Part shown: piece by piece, positions 45,255 through 58,317 of the stretch
How positions within the stretch are numbered: the stretch's first letter is position 1
Layout of the letters: every line of letters starts with the position of its first letter
The notes under the pieces: generated by a model
Database searches by the model: none
What the model saw: the letters and a program-made list of their open reading frames with translations, nothing else
What the model was told of the DNA's origin: nothing
Assembly: GCA_002270565.1 (NCBI GenBank)
Contig: NQMI01000024.1
Span: 310,001 to 374,000, forward strand
Origin: Stenocarpella maydis
Taxonomy: Eukaryota > Ascomycota > Sordariomycetes > Diaporthales > Diaporthaceae
Length of the DNA stretch: 64,000 nucleotides
Direction: 5' to 3'
Program-made: the position numbers and the translations under genes

Positions 45255-47288
45255 ATGATGTCCGGAACGAGACCAAGGATAACAAAGCGCAAGGCCCACA
45301 GCGACTTGGGGGATTCCAAGGCGAACGGTTCGGCCAAGCTTCAGCGCACGACTTTGGACGCGTTTTTTGGTCCGAGGAAGACGGCGGTTAGTCCAGGTGC
45401 GGCGGGAATCAATAGCTCAGCGAAGGAGCCATCGGCCAGCGGATTAGGAGAAAACCAATCGGCTGGCCGGCGTGATGTTGGACTCAGCGCTGAGCAGGAA
45501 AAGGTGCTGCGGATGGTGGTAGATGATGAGAGGAACATATTCTTCACCGGCTCGGCGGGTCAGCACTTGCCTTCATCTTTGAAGTCGGGACGAGACGGCT
45601 TGGATCCCTCTTAGTACTGACTTCACGTACAGGAACAGGCAAGTCGTTGCTACTGAGGGCTATCATACAAGCTCTCAAGAAGAAATTTGCCAAGAAGGCC
45701 GACTGTCTGGCGATTTGTGCGAGTACCGGAATGGCCGCACAGAATATTGGTGGTATGCATTCACAGTATTTAGGATGGACACCTGACTTATCCCGCACTC
45801 ACATTGTTGATCGACAGGGACAACTATACACGCGTGGGGGGCGGTCACCCCGGGCGTCTTCGACGTGGAGAAGCAAATCAGTTATATCAAGACATGCAGA
45901 CCTGCCCACCGGCGATGGAAGACAGTCAAGGTTCTTGTTATAGACGAAGGTGCGTTTAAATCACCTTTTCCACGCCCAGTAAGTACCTTATGTGTTTTAT
46001 TGACAGACCGGTATTTAGTGTCCATGGTCGACGGCCAGCTGTTCAACCTCCTAGCCTCCCTCGCAGCGATACTGCGCAAGAATACAGATCGACCGTTCGG
46101 TGGAATACAGGTAGCTGAAATTACATAACATCGGCCTTGGAGGTTCAGGCTTGCTAACAGCCGGTAGATAGTTGTCACGGGCGATTTCTTCCAGCTGCCC
46201 CCGGTTACCCAGGGTAGGAAGGATGTATTCTTCGCATTCCAAAGTGACGCATGGAAAGAAAGCATCGAACTTACCGTGACACTCACGCAGGTATTTCGTC
46301 AGAAGGATAGTGGTGAGCCTCTGGCGCCAGCTAAATCAGCAGCGCTCCATGCTGACTCTCCATGTTCTCACCAAAGACTTTGTCGACTTGCTCAACGCAC
46401 TCCGCCGCGGCGAGATGTCTCCATACACGCACAGTATCTTGGCTGGATTATCTAGGCCACTCCCGCAGGATGGCGGTATACTGCCCACGCAATTGTTCCC
46501 ATTGCGCACCGAAGTTGACCGTGCCAACGCGTCTCGCCTCGCGGGCCTCGGTGGCCCAACGCATGCGTTTGTCGCGCGGGATTCGGGATCCGCAGAACAG
46601 GGAAAGAGGCAGAGGCTCCTTGACAACATGATGGCGGTCAGGACACTCGAGCTCAAGGTCGGCGCGCAGGTGATGCTGGTCAAGAACATCAGCGACACGC
46701 TGGTCAACGGGAGCGTGGGCAAAGTGCTCGACTTTTGCCCGCCGCCGGATAACAAGAGCAAGAAGTCGCAGGGCGGCAGCCAAGAGGATGAGCTGCTGCC
46801 TCTGGTTGAGTTCAGCACGCTTCGTGGCAATGAGACGCTGCTTGTGCCTCGGGACGAATTCCGGGCGGAGGACAGCGAGGGGAAGTTGCTTGCCAGGCGT
46901 GTCCAGGTACGGCCGAGTTCTTGCATCAGATGACCGCCGACAACATGGCCTCACTCTCAGGCCTTCGCTGACTTCTGATCTCCGCCTCATTTATAGATCC
47001 CGCTCGTCCTGGCCTGGGCTGTATCGATTCATAAAGCTCAAGGCCAGACGATCCAGCGAGTCAAGGTTGACCTAAGCAAGGTTTTTGAAAAAGGTAGGGT
47101 GGAGGTGGGCATCGTTCTCGGCATTGGAAACTCATAGCTGACATTTCCGTTCTACAGGCCAGAGTTATGTGGCCTTGTCTCGAGCTGCCAGCATGGAAGG
47201 GCTCCAAGTCATCGGGTTTGATCCAAGGAGAGTGAAGGCACATCCTCAAGTCGTGGAGTGGAGCAAAACGTTAGAGGCGACTCCATGA
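45255..47288 (+). CDS. PIF1-family 5'-3' DNA helicase (Rrm3/Pif1 type)
   Basis: Eight exons: 45255..45558, 45633..45752, 45818..45949, 46019..46110, 46168..46312, 46377..46906, 46997..47093 and 47158..47288, for 516 residues from this ATG. The introns are 57-90 bases and every junction keeps frame. The Walker A motif is completed by splicing ([16 protein letters not shown] near residue 100). VLVIDEVSMVD is motif [19 protein letters not shown] motif [11 protein letters not shown] motif IV, and IHKAQGQTI with YVALSRA the last motifs. PIF1 helicases unwind G-quadruplexes and clear replication blocks, in nucleus or mitochondria. Residues 31-38 (RTTLDAFF) look like a PCNA-interacting box, as in Rrm3. 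The loop after GGTTIHAW lacks the usual SFSGIGLG. The protein is shorter than many fungal homologues, and the frame is open upstream to a TAA at 45135, so an upstream exon may be missing. Confidence 0.9.
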
Positions 47289-47996
47289 ATCCAAATTCCT
47301 AAACACAGATAGCAGAGGTCTGACGACAAGGAAAAACTAATGCTGACTTGACAGAGGGTGAGGTCGGTTCTCTGTGTAGGCATCATGAGGATTGCAAGAG
47401 GGAGCCTGTTGGCGGATATGCTTTGTCATCAGGGGTTAGAGGTTGGTTATGAGTCCACCCAATAGCGTGTAACGGAAAATGCAGAGGCGCAGCTGCTGCC
47501 TAACCACCTAAGGAGGATGCCCGCAAACCGAATGACTTGTGGCTTGCCAGCTGGGCCAAGACGCTGTCTGACCGGCGTTATTCTTATCTTGCCTGTAAAA
47601 ACCACTGCACGTGAGTCAGAGTGCACATGAAGGCCTCCAGGCAGGTACCTTTTCAGGGTTAGGCTGCAGCTTATGGGCTCTTTGTCCTGCAGCTCAAAAG
47701 GACCACACCTCGACTGTTTGCTGCCTCTGGTCTGCCCTAGTGACATTACAACTTTCCTGCTGACGGTCACCCAGACTTTTGACAATTTACGAACATCCGT
47801 TTGTGATAACTGGTAAGATTGTGGGTCCCTGTAAATGGTGCTGGCTGCAGCGACACAAAATCTCCCGAGTTTCCAGCTCACGGCACTCACCCGTCCCTCC
47901 TACAGCCACCCAACCCATCAACCACCATCTCAAGCACATACCACCAGACCCCGTTGCGGTTCTTTCACAATTGAAAATAACCCCACCGGAGTACAC
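47289..47996. other. Spacer and promoter of the DUF4139 gene
   Basis: No gene seen. The last 100 bases before the ATG are C-rich with CACC/CCAA words, a composition common in fungal leaders. Confidence 0.4.
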
Positions 47997-50651
47997 ATGT
48001 ACATGATGGAGGCCGCTCATGCCCAAGAGTTTCGCATTCGCGACTTGCCCACGCGGTCCATCACCCTGTTCCCCACGCGTGCTCAGGTTGTACGGGACAT
48101 CCAAAACGTCATCCTCAAGGTATGCAAACGACGCTTGCCCCTCCCCCACCCCACCGGATGCAACAACTCTATGAAACATTCTCATTTACTGATTGCATTT
48201 CTAGCCTGGCTTGAACCAAATCTCCATTGTCGGGTTGACCCCAACTGTCGACGAGCACTCCATCAAGGTTGAGGGCACTGGCTCCGCGGTCATCTCTGAT
48301 ATCTCCGTCGAGATGCTCGAGAACTCGGAGATTTTCCAGGAGATCTACCCTGATTCTGATGGCGATGACTCTACCGGTTCGGAGAGTGAGGGAGTCCAGG
48401 GTGGTTCCACCGGCGACTCCGATGACGATGCCCCTACACCCGCCAAGACGGAGCTGAAGGCGGTGCAGGATAAGATCGTGGCTGTACTTGACGAAACCAA
48501 GCGGGCAGATGAGGTGGTATTGAGTGCAGAGAAGCGCCTGAGCCTTCTAGATGAGTACGGAAAGAAGTTTGAGCCCAAGTCGGGAGCCGACATAGGTGAG
48601 ATTGTCGATGTCTATACCGAGCAGCGAGGCAAGACCTTCCAGGACCATATTGATGGGACCATTCGCAAGCGCGAGCTTGACCGAGAGCTCTCTCGCCTCC
48701 AGAAGAAGGAGGACAAGCTCAGTGTGCAGGTTGCAAAGGAGCAGGCCAAGCGCAACAAGGCCTCTGCCAAGAGAAAAGAAGCCCAGCGCAAGAAGGATGA
48801 GATTGTATCCGCCCGCAAGCAAAAGAAGGCAGCTGAGAAGGCACGCCTCCGCAGGGAAAAGCAGAAGTTCTGGCCGCGCTCCTGCTATACAGTCCGAATC
48901 ACTCTTGACGCGACCCACTACACGCCCGTCTCTTCTCGCCGGTCATCTGTCTCCTCGGTGACCGACCTCGTGAAGCCCGTCGTCGACGACGCTGGCGACC
49001 CTGCATTGCTGGACACCGAGGCCCCAGCCTCAGGATGTGACATTTCCATCTCCTACGTCACGTCTGCGGCGTACTGGTCTCCGTCCTACGACCTGCAGCT
49101 CAACACGACCGCCAACACCGGCACCCTCTTCTTCGACGCGCAGCTGACCAACAACACCTCGGAGGCTTGGAAGGACTGCAAGATCATCCTCTCCACATCG
49201 CAGGCCGTCTTCGCCGGCCTGCAGGACGACATCCCGAAGCTCGTACCCTGGCGCATCAAGCTCGGCGGTAAGTTTGTGGGCGGCACCGAGAGTCGCATCA
49301 CGAAGAGCACCCAGGAGGTGGAGCAGTGGCGCAAGTATCAGGGTGCGTCTGCCTCCGCGTCGCGGGATAAGCACGGAGCGGACCTGATCGGCCTCTCGAC
49401 GAGTCCTTTCGCCGCAGTAAGTTGATCTTGCGCTTGTCCCATCCAGGAGGTCTCTGGAAGTATCCCCAGCGAAATTTTGCTAATCAAATTGTACAGAACG
49501 TATTGCGTGGTTCCGGGATGGCACCACAGCAGGCACAAATGCAGCGGCAATCGCAACTTCAACAGCAAGCGCAACACCAAGCGATGCTGCAACAGCAAGC
49601 GGTGATGCAGCAAGCGGTGATGCAGCAACCGATGATGCGGCCAGCTGCAACCAACAGCATCGCGAGCGGGCTGTTTGGTTCTCCTGCTGTTCTAGCTCCT
49701 GCAGCTATACCTAGGGCGTTTGGCACAGCGGGTTTCTCATCCTCAGCCCCTGCTGTTCCAGCTCCTCCAGCTCCCTCGTTATTTGGTTCAGACCGCGATC
49801 GCTCTACATTCGCCGCTGACGCCGAGACCCTCCACGAGTCCAAGCCCGAGCCCTCGCTCGACTTCCAGGAGTCGGCGATGGAGGAGACGGGCCTGACGAC
49901 GACATTCGACCTTCCGGGGACAAAGACGCTCGCGCCGAGCAGCACCGCGTCCAAGCAGCGCGTGGCCCGGATCCTGTTCAGCAGCGTCGCCTTCAGCCAC
50001 ACCGTCGTGGCCAAGTACCGCCCCGCGGCGTTCCTCAAGGCCCGCCTGCGCAACTCGAGCAAGATGTCGCTCCTCAGGGGCCCCGTGGGCCTCACCCTCG
50101 ACGGGACCTTCATGGGCCGCTCGGCGCTGCCGCGCTGCTCGAGCGGCGACTCCTTCACCATGAGCCTGGGCGTCGACCCGACCATCCGCGTGTCGTACCC
50201 CAAGCCCGACGTCAAGCGCAGCTCGACCGGCGTCTTCTCCAAGGAGCACAGCCTCGCCTACAGGCGCTCCGTCACCATCACCAACACCCGGGGTGCTGCT
50301 GCCGGCCCGCCGCCCTCGCCCGCGTCCCCCTCCCCGCCTGCACCCGCCGGCGCCAAGCCCGTCCGCCTCGTGGTGTCCGACCAGGTCCCCGTCAGCGAGG
50401 ACGACAAGCTGCGCGTCGAGATTGCGCTCCCCCGCGGTCTGTCGGAGGGAGGCGCGGGGGTCAGCGCCGGCGTCCAGGAGGGCGGCGGCGCCAGCGGCTG
50501 GGGCAGGGCCACCGCAACGCTCAAGAAGGGCGGCGAGGTCAGCTGGGACGTCGAGCTCAACGCCGGCAGGAGCGTCAAGCTCGACCTCGAGTATGAGGTC
50601 TCGTTCCCGGCTGGGGAGGTGGCTGTCCAGTCTACCGACTCTTCTCAGTGA
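47997..50651 (+). CDS. DUF4140/DUF4139 domain protein with coiled coil
   Basis: Three exons, 47997..48119, 48205..49416 and 49497..50651, give 829 residues. Three in-frame ATGs lie at 47997, 48003 and 48006; the first is used here. The N-terminal DUF4140 domain starts QEFRIRDLPTRSITLFPTRA. Residues about 110-240 form a long charged coiled coil (RKRELDRELSRLQKKEDK). The DUF4139 domain follows with ISYVTSAAYWSPSYDLQL, YRPAAFLKARLRNSS and RRSVTITNT. A Gln/Met-rich low-complexity insert with 15-base tandem units lies at the start of exon 3 (49510..49640). The architecture matches the widespread mucoidy inhibitor A-like family, whose biochemical role is unsettled. No signal peptide is present. Splice borders are standard and phase 0. 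Confidence 0.92.
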
Positions 50652-53600
50652 TAGGCCTGGACTCTGTTGGGGTTGGAGAAGGTTGGCCGCAGTCAGGGGC
50701 ATGTGCCACCGGGGGTTGACTGAGGAAACGAGGGTGAGATGGAATGAGATTGGTTGTATCGCGGGGTCGGGCACGGATAGAAATGTATCTTCGCGGGTTG
50801 CCCGCCTGAGACTCCAGGTCTTGTTTTGACAAATAGGGATCCTGGACTTGCGGAACTAGGTAGTTAGCTAGGTAGTGAGGAAGTGGTGCGTCGCCCAAAT
50901 TGTGAGACCATAAACCACATGCGAAGTAGTATTCTATCACGTCCCACCGTGACTACACTTCTGTGTCCTCTGCGTGTAATTCCCATTGCCTGAGTAGGCT
51001 ATTCGGAACTTGTTTGCACTCTGCTATGTTGCCTATAAGGTCTTGTTACTATAGTTAGTAGGACTTGGACATCTCGTGTGTCCGACCTTGGTGATTATGC
51101 TTGCAGATTTCCTGCCGCCACAGTGCCACATGGTGGTTGCCGCAGGGCGGCAACACGGCACAAGACAAAAGGGAGGGCCAGATGTAATTCGGGGGACGCC
51201 AGAGGAGTGTTGCCTCCGTTCTGGAACGTCGAGTTGAACATTATTGTATCGAGCCAGGGCTATGCCGAATTTCGTGGCAGCCTCTGGGCCAGGATGTTAT
51301 TTGCTGGATTCTCCCCCCAGATGATAGATTGATCCAAATGCATGCTTTCCAGACTCCCAACTCCTATTCCCTTGTATGCTCCGTCCGGTAAACGCCCGTG
51401 ACTCCACAAAATTACACTGCACTGCCTCTCGGACGCATCGGCCTGGCGGTGTGCCATCCGGCACGTGCGCCCCTTCCTCACTGTCGAAGAGTATTCGAGA
51501 TCCATGTAGAGACAGATAGGATCGGTCCCAGGATGCTGAAGGCTGGTCGGCTGCTGGAATGTTGACCATCAGCAGTTGAGCGGGCGGTGTGGCGACTTGC
51601 AGCAGGGTTCGCCAGGACCGATCCGGATCGCCGACCCTGATCAATCATAATTTTTTTTCGCACTGGGCTGGTTCTCCGCATCTTTTTTTTCTCTTCCTGG
51701 TCACAGGCGCATATAGTGGATATCGGTCGGCCGCAGCCGAGTATCCGGGCCGGATATATGTGCCGTGTGCGCGTGTATGCGCGACGCCCCTAGGCGCTGC
51801 TGCGCCGTCCTTCTGGCTTGGCTTTGGAGGCTTAATTCCTGCTGAAGCTTATATCCCCAAGCCTTCCCAAGGTGATGATCAAGGCGAGGACGAGGCCGAG
51901 GAGGATCACGAAGACCTCGGCCATGAACAGTGGGACGATAATCATGTTGAGGGGATGGCTGTTTTCGCTCAGTCTGTTTATATGTCTTGTCTGTTGGGAG
52001 GTGTTGCCGACGTGGTGGTATGGTGGCTTGACGGGCGGACCCTCTTTGGTGGACTATGTCGGCCTGAACTGTCTGGATTTTTCTTGTCTGTCTTGGGCAG
52101 AGGATGCTGGGACGGGGCGCGAACGAGCCGTGGATGTTCTGCGGCTGCGATGCAGTTTATAAAAAGTCAAAAGGAGCGCCCACGACGGTACGTCGCGATC
52201 TCGCACTCTCCGGTTTTAATCTCGGATGGTGCCCGGGGGGCCTCACGGTGGGCACTTCGCGTAGCCCTTGACCGCTCGCGCATTCTGGCCGACTTTTGGC
52301 TTGCATATTCGCGAGGTCGCAGGGGGGGGGGCGCGCAGACGCTTGTTGGAACGGGGCAATGGATGCCTCTCTGCATACTCTACAGAGAAGGCAATCAATG
52401 GGATTAGGAGGTCTTGGAGGCTCATGGAAAATGCCCCCCCCAATCTAAGCATGGCCCTGGCAAAACCCACACTTCCCAAAGCAGGCCTCACCGTGCGAGG
52501 CTAGGGGCCCCAAACCGCCATCCAGGCCAGCTGCCGCAGCTAATTGGCGATTAATCTTACGGGATATCCATCAGGCGGTGGATCTTGGCTACCGAGTAAA
52601 CCGCAAGTGGGCCATCGCCCCTGAGTCGTCCAATTCCATCACCACAAGTCGCCACCACACGGTCTGCAGCATTACCGACCAGGACACTTATATAAGCAAA
52701 GAGCTCCTGCCCTGCCTCTTTCACTCGGCCATGAGCCGTATGGATTTTCCGGTGGGGGTCCAGAGGCGCACCACGCGGGAGCGACACGGCCTTATCCGAA
52801 AGCCGAAATACCGCATTGTACAGTATATCGGAGCCCTGGCTCCTCTGATAGGGATAAGATTTAGTGTTGGGGGCCGGGCAATGTACTTACCTACTTAGGT
52901 ACACTATTTAGTGCCGCAGTGGCGCCCCTTTTCCACCATGGAGACCCACCCAAAATCCCTGGTTTGCGATTCGGGATTCCAAGAAATCGAAGAGTGCAAA
53001 AAAGCCGCCAACCCACTCGCTCGCCAACTCGCTCCATGAGCGCGAGAATAAGGTCGTGTCCGGTTCTTGAAGCTGTGGTTGAGGAAACTCATTAGTATTC
53101 ACTCGGGCAGACGATAACCTTTCTCGTACCGACTGGACGATTCCCACTTAACAAGCAATGTCAGTTCTTGGCAGCCCCCAATTGCCCTAATAGCCACTAC
53201 AGCAAATGTGCCGCTGCACAATCCTGGAAATCATGCCGTGCCTTGACAACACCCCTCGACTTGCATGACAAAATCAAGCTTCACCAGCTACCCTGTTTAT
53301 TAATTGGTACAGCAGACCGCAGCTGGTCTTATCTCCTCCCACATTGCAACCTTGTCCATGTAGTCTCGGGTAGATCCCCTAGCAAGCCGGGGTCCTTGAG
53401 TTAAAATGCCCCCGGAACTCTGGTCTACACTGGGATGTACGAAGTAATCGGCCTGTTTAAGCATGGGGTGGTGACTATATGCAGGCCCTCTAAGGGGCCA
53501 CGCACTGGGTCCCACTTAAGGGGATGGGACAGCATTGCTAGCCGTCTCCTTTGTGTCCTCGGTAGTGTAGTGGTGTACATACGGATTTATGCCGACCCAC

Positions 53601-55431
53601 TCCGACTAGGTCCGGGGGGCTTGGAGGCAGACGCGAGACTGCAATATTGCCTGGCCAGCACGCGACCTGAAATTGCTGGCCGGAATCCAAGGTCCCGTGC
53701 CCCTACGAACGGTATCATAATATAAGCCCATGTCATTCCTACTTGGTCAATCAGCAGCCAGGACGCGCGGACTCGCTCCAAGTAATAATGCGAAGCGAAC
53801 AACCGATTAATAGAAGTCAAAAAGATAGGTATGGAAGGTGGGCGGCCACTGTGCGGATCGAATCGTTCACGCGTCTTTCATTGTATGAGTGAATTTGGTC
53901 GGGCACGCATGTCCACCAGTTGAACAATCCAGACTGTCAGCGAGGACAGAACGGATACAGATCAATAGTAAGAACGGCAAGAGAGCGTGGAGAAAGGACA
54001 CAAAAAGGCCGCTTGGACATCTCACGGCCGGAGCTTGTCCAAATCGAAATCACGCTCTAGATGTGATGAGTTCGCCGCTGCGCTCGGAACATGTGCAATA
54101 ATGACTTGCGGCCATGCTATAAATCAATGTGATGCATGCGGAGCCTCGGCATGTGCCTGTGTCGGAAGCTATATTGCTCATTCTTTCTTGACAAATCACG
54201 CCATGCTCAACGCTGCTTAACTCGCACAGCCTGGGAGTTTGGCACTCAAGCTGTATCCCCTTCAGTTGCCATACGGGGGTGGCTATGACCTGGTCTGTTG
54301 ACGCTCAATCCTTTACTGACTCCGTGTTCTCTCTACCTAGATTTGCTTACAGGCTAGGGATGAGAGTGCCTGAGGATCAAGGAACCATCAAATCACCCCA
54401 TCGAGTACCCAACTATGCGTTTCCCCCGCCGTAGAGTATGCTCCAGTGCCGATCAACACCTCGCAAACCCCATGCCAAGCAAGGTGGCCGCTATCACTCA
54501 CAATAAATGTGGGTGGTTTGAAAAGGAGTCCCAGTTATTCTAGTCTTGGTACCCCACCCAATTCCAGCCTTGCCATTGCTTAGCAGAGTCTTGTATTGCG
54601 CCTCCCGAAGATGGGCTACGACCCGCCTGCACTCATCAGGCGACAGTGTCGGCAAGACGATGAATTAGGATGCTACATATGTATGGAGAGACCTCATATT
54701 GTGGTCGACAGCCCCGGGGTCAGATCTGAGGGAGCCGGACCCGTATGGCAGTTGATATTCAACGAGGCGCTAGCATCATCAGCCCACCGGCACGGCTTTT
54801 CCATGGCTAAAAAGGATGATCAACCGAGCGAGCAGGCTGCGCAATCACCGGGCGTCGGCTCCGTATCTGAAGCGGCAGTGGTGAGCTGGGACGGAGATGT
54901 GGGGCCGCGGCACCTCCGAATACCATCGGGATGCCCAGACAGCCTGTCTGGTTGGCGATTCCTCCAGCGTTACCCGCGTTAGCGCAGCCACAGCAAGTTT
55001 TCTGATACACACGTTAGAGCAGCCATCCTTGGCCCTCCCGCCGCCCCCAATCCACCTGTCCACTAGAGAGAGAGAGAGAGGCGAGTCCAGCCCAGGCGCG
55101 TGCACATGCACCATTTCTCCTACACTAGCTCTGGGCAGCCGGTGACGTCGTGGGTGACGTTGTGGCTCGTCACGCCACAAATGGCCACCCTCGTGCCAGG
55201 GAATTTGCCAGGGTGGGTATTAGCTGGACGGGAAGGTGTGGCTGACGACATCGAGAGCTTATATTCTTGGGACAAAACAAAACACGGCACAGGTACGGTT
55301 CATATTCTGGCGGTGTTGTTTGCCTTGGAATATCTGCTGGATTATCCTTTCGAGAATCTCCTCTTGACGAACCTACTCGAGCAACAGACGATTCAGGGTT
55401 TAATTTTCAGGCCTGCAGACAACGTGCAGCA
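50652..55431. other. 4.8-kb region without convincing genes
   Basis: Several frames over 100 codons exist (51589..52407 and 54596..54982 on the plus strand) but show no domains or coherent splicing. A run of 10 G is at 52322..52331 and a GA microsatellite lies near 55064..55080. The right end holds the leader of the serine hydrolase; a TTTTCAG acceptor-like site near 55410 suggests a 5'UTR intron. Confidence 0.45.
51832..51945 (-). CDS. Possible 37-residue membrane micropeptide
   Basis: A leftward ATG frame encodes MIIVPLFMAEVFVILLGLV followed by ALIITLGRLGDISFSRN and a stop. One membrane helix covers most of it. A TATAAA sequence lies about 210 bases upstream on the same strand near 52155. 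I know no homologue. It overlaps a longer plus-strand frame that has no protein features. Chance is a real possibility. Confidence 0.2.
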   Translation of the reverse strand: MIIVPLFMAEVFVILLGLVLALIITLGRLGDISFSRN

Positions 55432-57432
55432 ATGTTGCGAACACTGCTCTTGTGCCACATACATGGTTTCAAGGTGAGTAATGACTAGGTGAGATGCACA
55501 ACAACTTGAAGTCTACTGACGTGTGCGCCACCAGGGCAGCGATGACAGCTTCGGCACTTTTCCCGAGGTATGTGCACTCATCCTGGCGGCTCTTTCATAT
55601 TATCCGGCTGACAGAAGCTGTTTAGGATTTCAAAAAGCACCTGGCCAGTCAGCTCCCAGGCCACAATGTCGAGTCTGTCGTCTACCCAAAATATGCGACC
55701 AAGGGCGAGCTCACCGAGGCCAGTGTCAACTTCCTCGAATGGTACGCCTCTCCCCGCCTTGACTGCGCATAAGTCGTGGAAAATGTACCAGGGCTGACTC
55801 CACGATAGGCTCAAGGAACGAGTGATGGATCTGAGGAAGGCCAAGCTTGAGAAGCCATGGCCGCCAAACGACAAGAGCGTTGGTGTCGTTCTCGTCGCCC
55901 ACTCCATGGGCGGGTTCGTGGCCAGCGAAGCCCTCTTCCACGTCCTGGACGAGCGCGCCGCCAGCAGCGATCCGAGTGCACCCCTGTTCCCCATGATCCA
56001 AGGGGTCCTGGCCTTCGACACGCCCTACAACGGCCTCGCCCGCTCCATGTTCGTCTACGGCGGCTTTTCCAACTACCAGAAAGTCAGCTCGGTCTGGAAC
56101 GTCATGACGGCGCTGTCCGCGGCCCCCGCAAGCCTCAGCATGGCTCTCAAGCGCGGCACCAGCTCCGTCCCGGGGTCCAGCAGGGCCACCAACCCGGCCG
56201 CCTGGAAGACCTGGCAGCTCGTCGCCGTGCGGACGGGGACGGTCGGCGCCATCGCGGCCGGTGGGGTCGCCGCATATGTCCACCGCGAGAAGATCATGGA
56301 GGGCGTCCAGAGTGTGCGCAAGATGAAAAAGCAGGACATTGTCGAGGGGTACCAGCAGGGCGTGGACCGCCTCGGCCATGGTCTTGCTTATGTCAACCGC
56401 GGCAACGTCGGGCAGTCCTTTGCTTGGTTGAGTGACCACGTCACCTTTGTCGGCGCGCTCATGAAACAGCAGGAGCTGAACAGGAGGCTGGAGCGCCTTG
56501 CAAGCCTCAAGGGCATCGGCGTCCATGATATCTACTGCTCGCTGGGCGAGAACGGGTATTGGAGCGGCGGGTACTTCGTGCCGGAGCGGACCTTCTGCGC
56601 TGTCCCGGCTGGCGACCAGCCTGCCAGCAATCTGTTCTCCAGGCATGTCGTCAGCAATGCGGAGGATGAGATCCAGGCGCATGTGTCACTGTTCAAGCCT
56701 GACAAGAACGAGGATTACCAGCTCATGATCGAAAAGTCGAGCAAGCTGGTAATCAGCTGGTTCAATGATGACTCGGAGATTGTTGACAATCCGGAAATTA
56801 CCAGGCCAGGACCAGCTGACTCGGCCGAGAACACCATCAAAGCTACGGATGAGGGAGTTGAGGTCGAAGGCCAAAACGATACGGCAGGGAATATCGGAAC
56901 TCAAGCCTCAGAAGACAGCGACGGTATTCCCGACGAGTCGCCCCTCGACATCGCCGCGGCCGCATCCCTGGTTCCCCAGCCAGATGAAACCGAGGACACA
57001 GCAGGCGAGGCCGTGACAGAGGTGAAGGACAAGCAGTCATACTACAGATACCTTATGGGCATCGCCCAGTCCACCGGCACCGGCATCTCGCAGGCGAGCT
57101 CGGGGGTGAAGGGGTACATCCCCACGAAGCTTCCCGCGATCCCGAAGCCGAGCATCCCCACCATGCCCAGTATGAGCCTGCCCAGTGTCAGCGTCCCTGG
57201 TACTGGGTTCTTCGCCAAGAAGGAGAAGTCGAATGCCTCCGAGGACAGTACTGCGACGGCAGCCCCGGCGACTGGACAGCAGGTGGGGAGCACTGAGAAG
57301 ACTGCCGAATCCCAGTCGGGAGAGTCCAGGGCCGAGGAGCCCACGGGTGAATCCAAGACGGCGGAGCCCGAATCTGCGGAAGCAACCCAAGCACGCCAGG
57401 AGGAGACAAAGCAGAAGACTGATGCTGCGTGA
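55432..57432 (+). CDS. Alpha/beta serine hydrolase, DUF676/lipase-like
   Basis: Four exons, 55432..55473, 55535..55567, 55626..55741 and 55809..57432, give 604 residues. Two very small leading exons (42 and 33 bases) encode CHIHGFK and GSDDSFGTFPE, which together make the conserved oxyanion-side HGFKGSDDTFGTFP-like start. The nucleophile elbow is VLVAHSMGGFVAS near residue 96. AFDTPYNG may carry the acid, and QAHVSLF the catalytic His. A Gly/Ala-rich hydrophobic stretch (AIAAGGVAAYV) near residue 245 may contact membranes. The last 200 residues are acidic and disordered with a Pro/Ser repeat-like segment (KPSIPTMPSMSLPSVSVPG). The fold suggests an intracellular lipase or esterase; its substrate is unknown. 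Start choice depends on the first small exon, whose frame closes correctly. Confidence 0.88.
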
Positions 57433-58317
57433 GTGGTGGTGAGTATCGGTTTACGTTGGTTTCGCAAGTGCTTCAGCTTACTAGCCTGGTTTCTTTGGCT
57501 CTCATCTCTGCCTCGGAATTATTCTCTGTAATAAGTCAACCTCGACTTCAAGTGTTCCATCTAAAACCTTTTGCGTCCTCGACCATGAGCCCAGTCGATT
57601 CTGTCTCACCTAGGTAGCCTTCTTGAAAATCTCAGCATGCGTTGGAATTAAATTTGATCAAGTCGGGCTTTGACTTGGATGTCGATAAGGTCAACAATCA
57701 CTTTCTAAAAGGCTACAAATTGGAGCTAACCAGAAATCTTGACATCGACATGGGTGGACTAGGGTTGTCTCGATTGTATGGCGCTATTGTACGAGATACT
57801 CGTGTCGGATTAGGACCATGTAAGCCGTACTGGGGCACCCAGCCACAGAGGCGATTGGAGTGTTTGGAATCATCTTTGCCCGCAAGGGGAAACCAGACGA
57901 CTAATACCGCTGACGTCCAGTCTCACCATCATGTCATGACCACGTGCCCGCCGAGGCTTTCAATCCGTGGTACGGTTTAATGGTGCTGAGCTGAGACTAT
58001 TCATAGCGGCGAATTCGGGAATTCGTATTGCTGAGGTGCAGTCGCTCCTTCGCGCCGCCACTGTGATGAGCCGCAGCCGGATGTTGAGTAATTGCATGCT
58101 GCTCTGAATCTTAGACTAGAAATTCCATTTCACGAACATGAAGCACAGTCTTCCTCGTCACCCGTCTTCCTAGACTCTGGACTATAAATACGGCCTTTCC
58201 TCTATTCTCCTACCTCTTGTCTTCACTCGATACCATCAACGCAACATCCAACACAATCTAAAAGCCATACTTGCATCTCACTCCCCGCCCCCGGAGCTTT
58301 ATACCAAATCAACAACC
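57433..58317. other. Spacer and promoter of the small secreted protein gene
   Basis: No gene is seen. The last 130 bases before the ATG carry a TATA box and a long pyrimidine-rich leader. Confidence 0.4.
58183..58190 (+). promoter_or_regulatory. TATA box of the small secreted protein gene
   Basis: TATAAATA lies about 128 bases upstream of the ATG and is followed by a CT-rich stretch where fungal transcription commonly starts. A strong TATA box suggests inducible, high-level expression. Confidence 0.6.

Noticed and set aside
51589..52407. 272-codon plus-strand open frame
   Set aside because: No signal, domain or splice structure; composition is irregular and includes translated homopolymer (Gly-Gly-Gly at the G10 tract).
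54596..54982. 128-codon plus-strand open frame before the serine hydrolase
   Set aside because: It does not connect in frame to the hydrolase exons and has no domain; kept only as intergenic.
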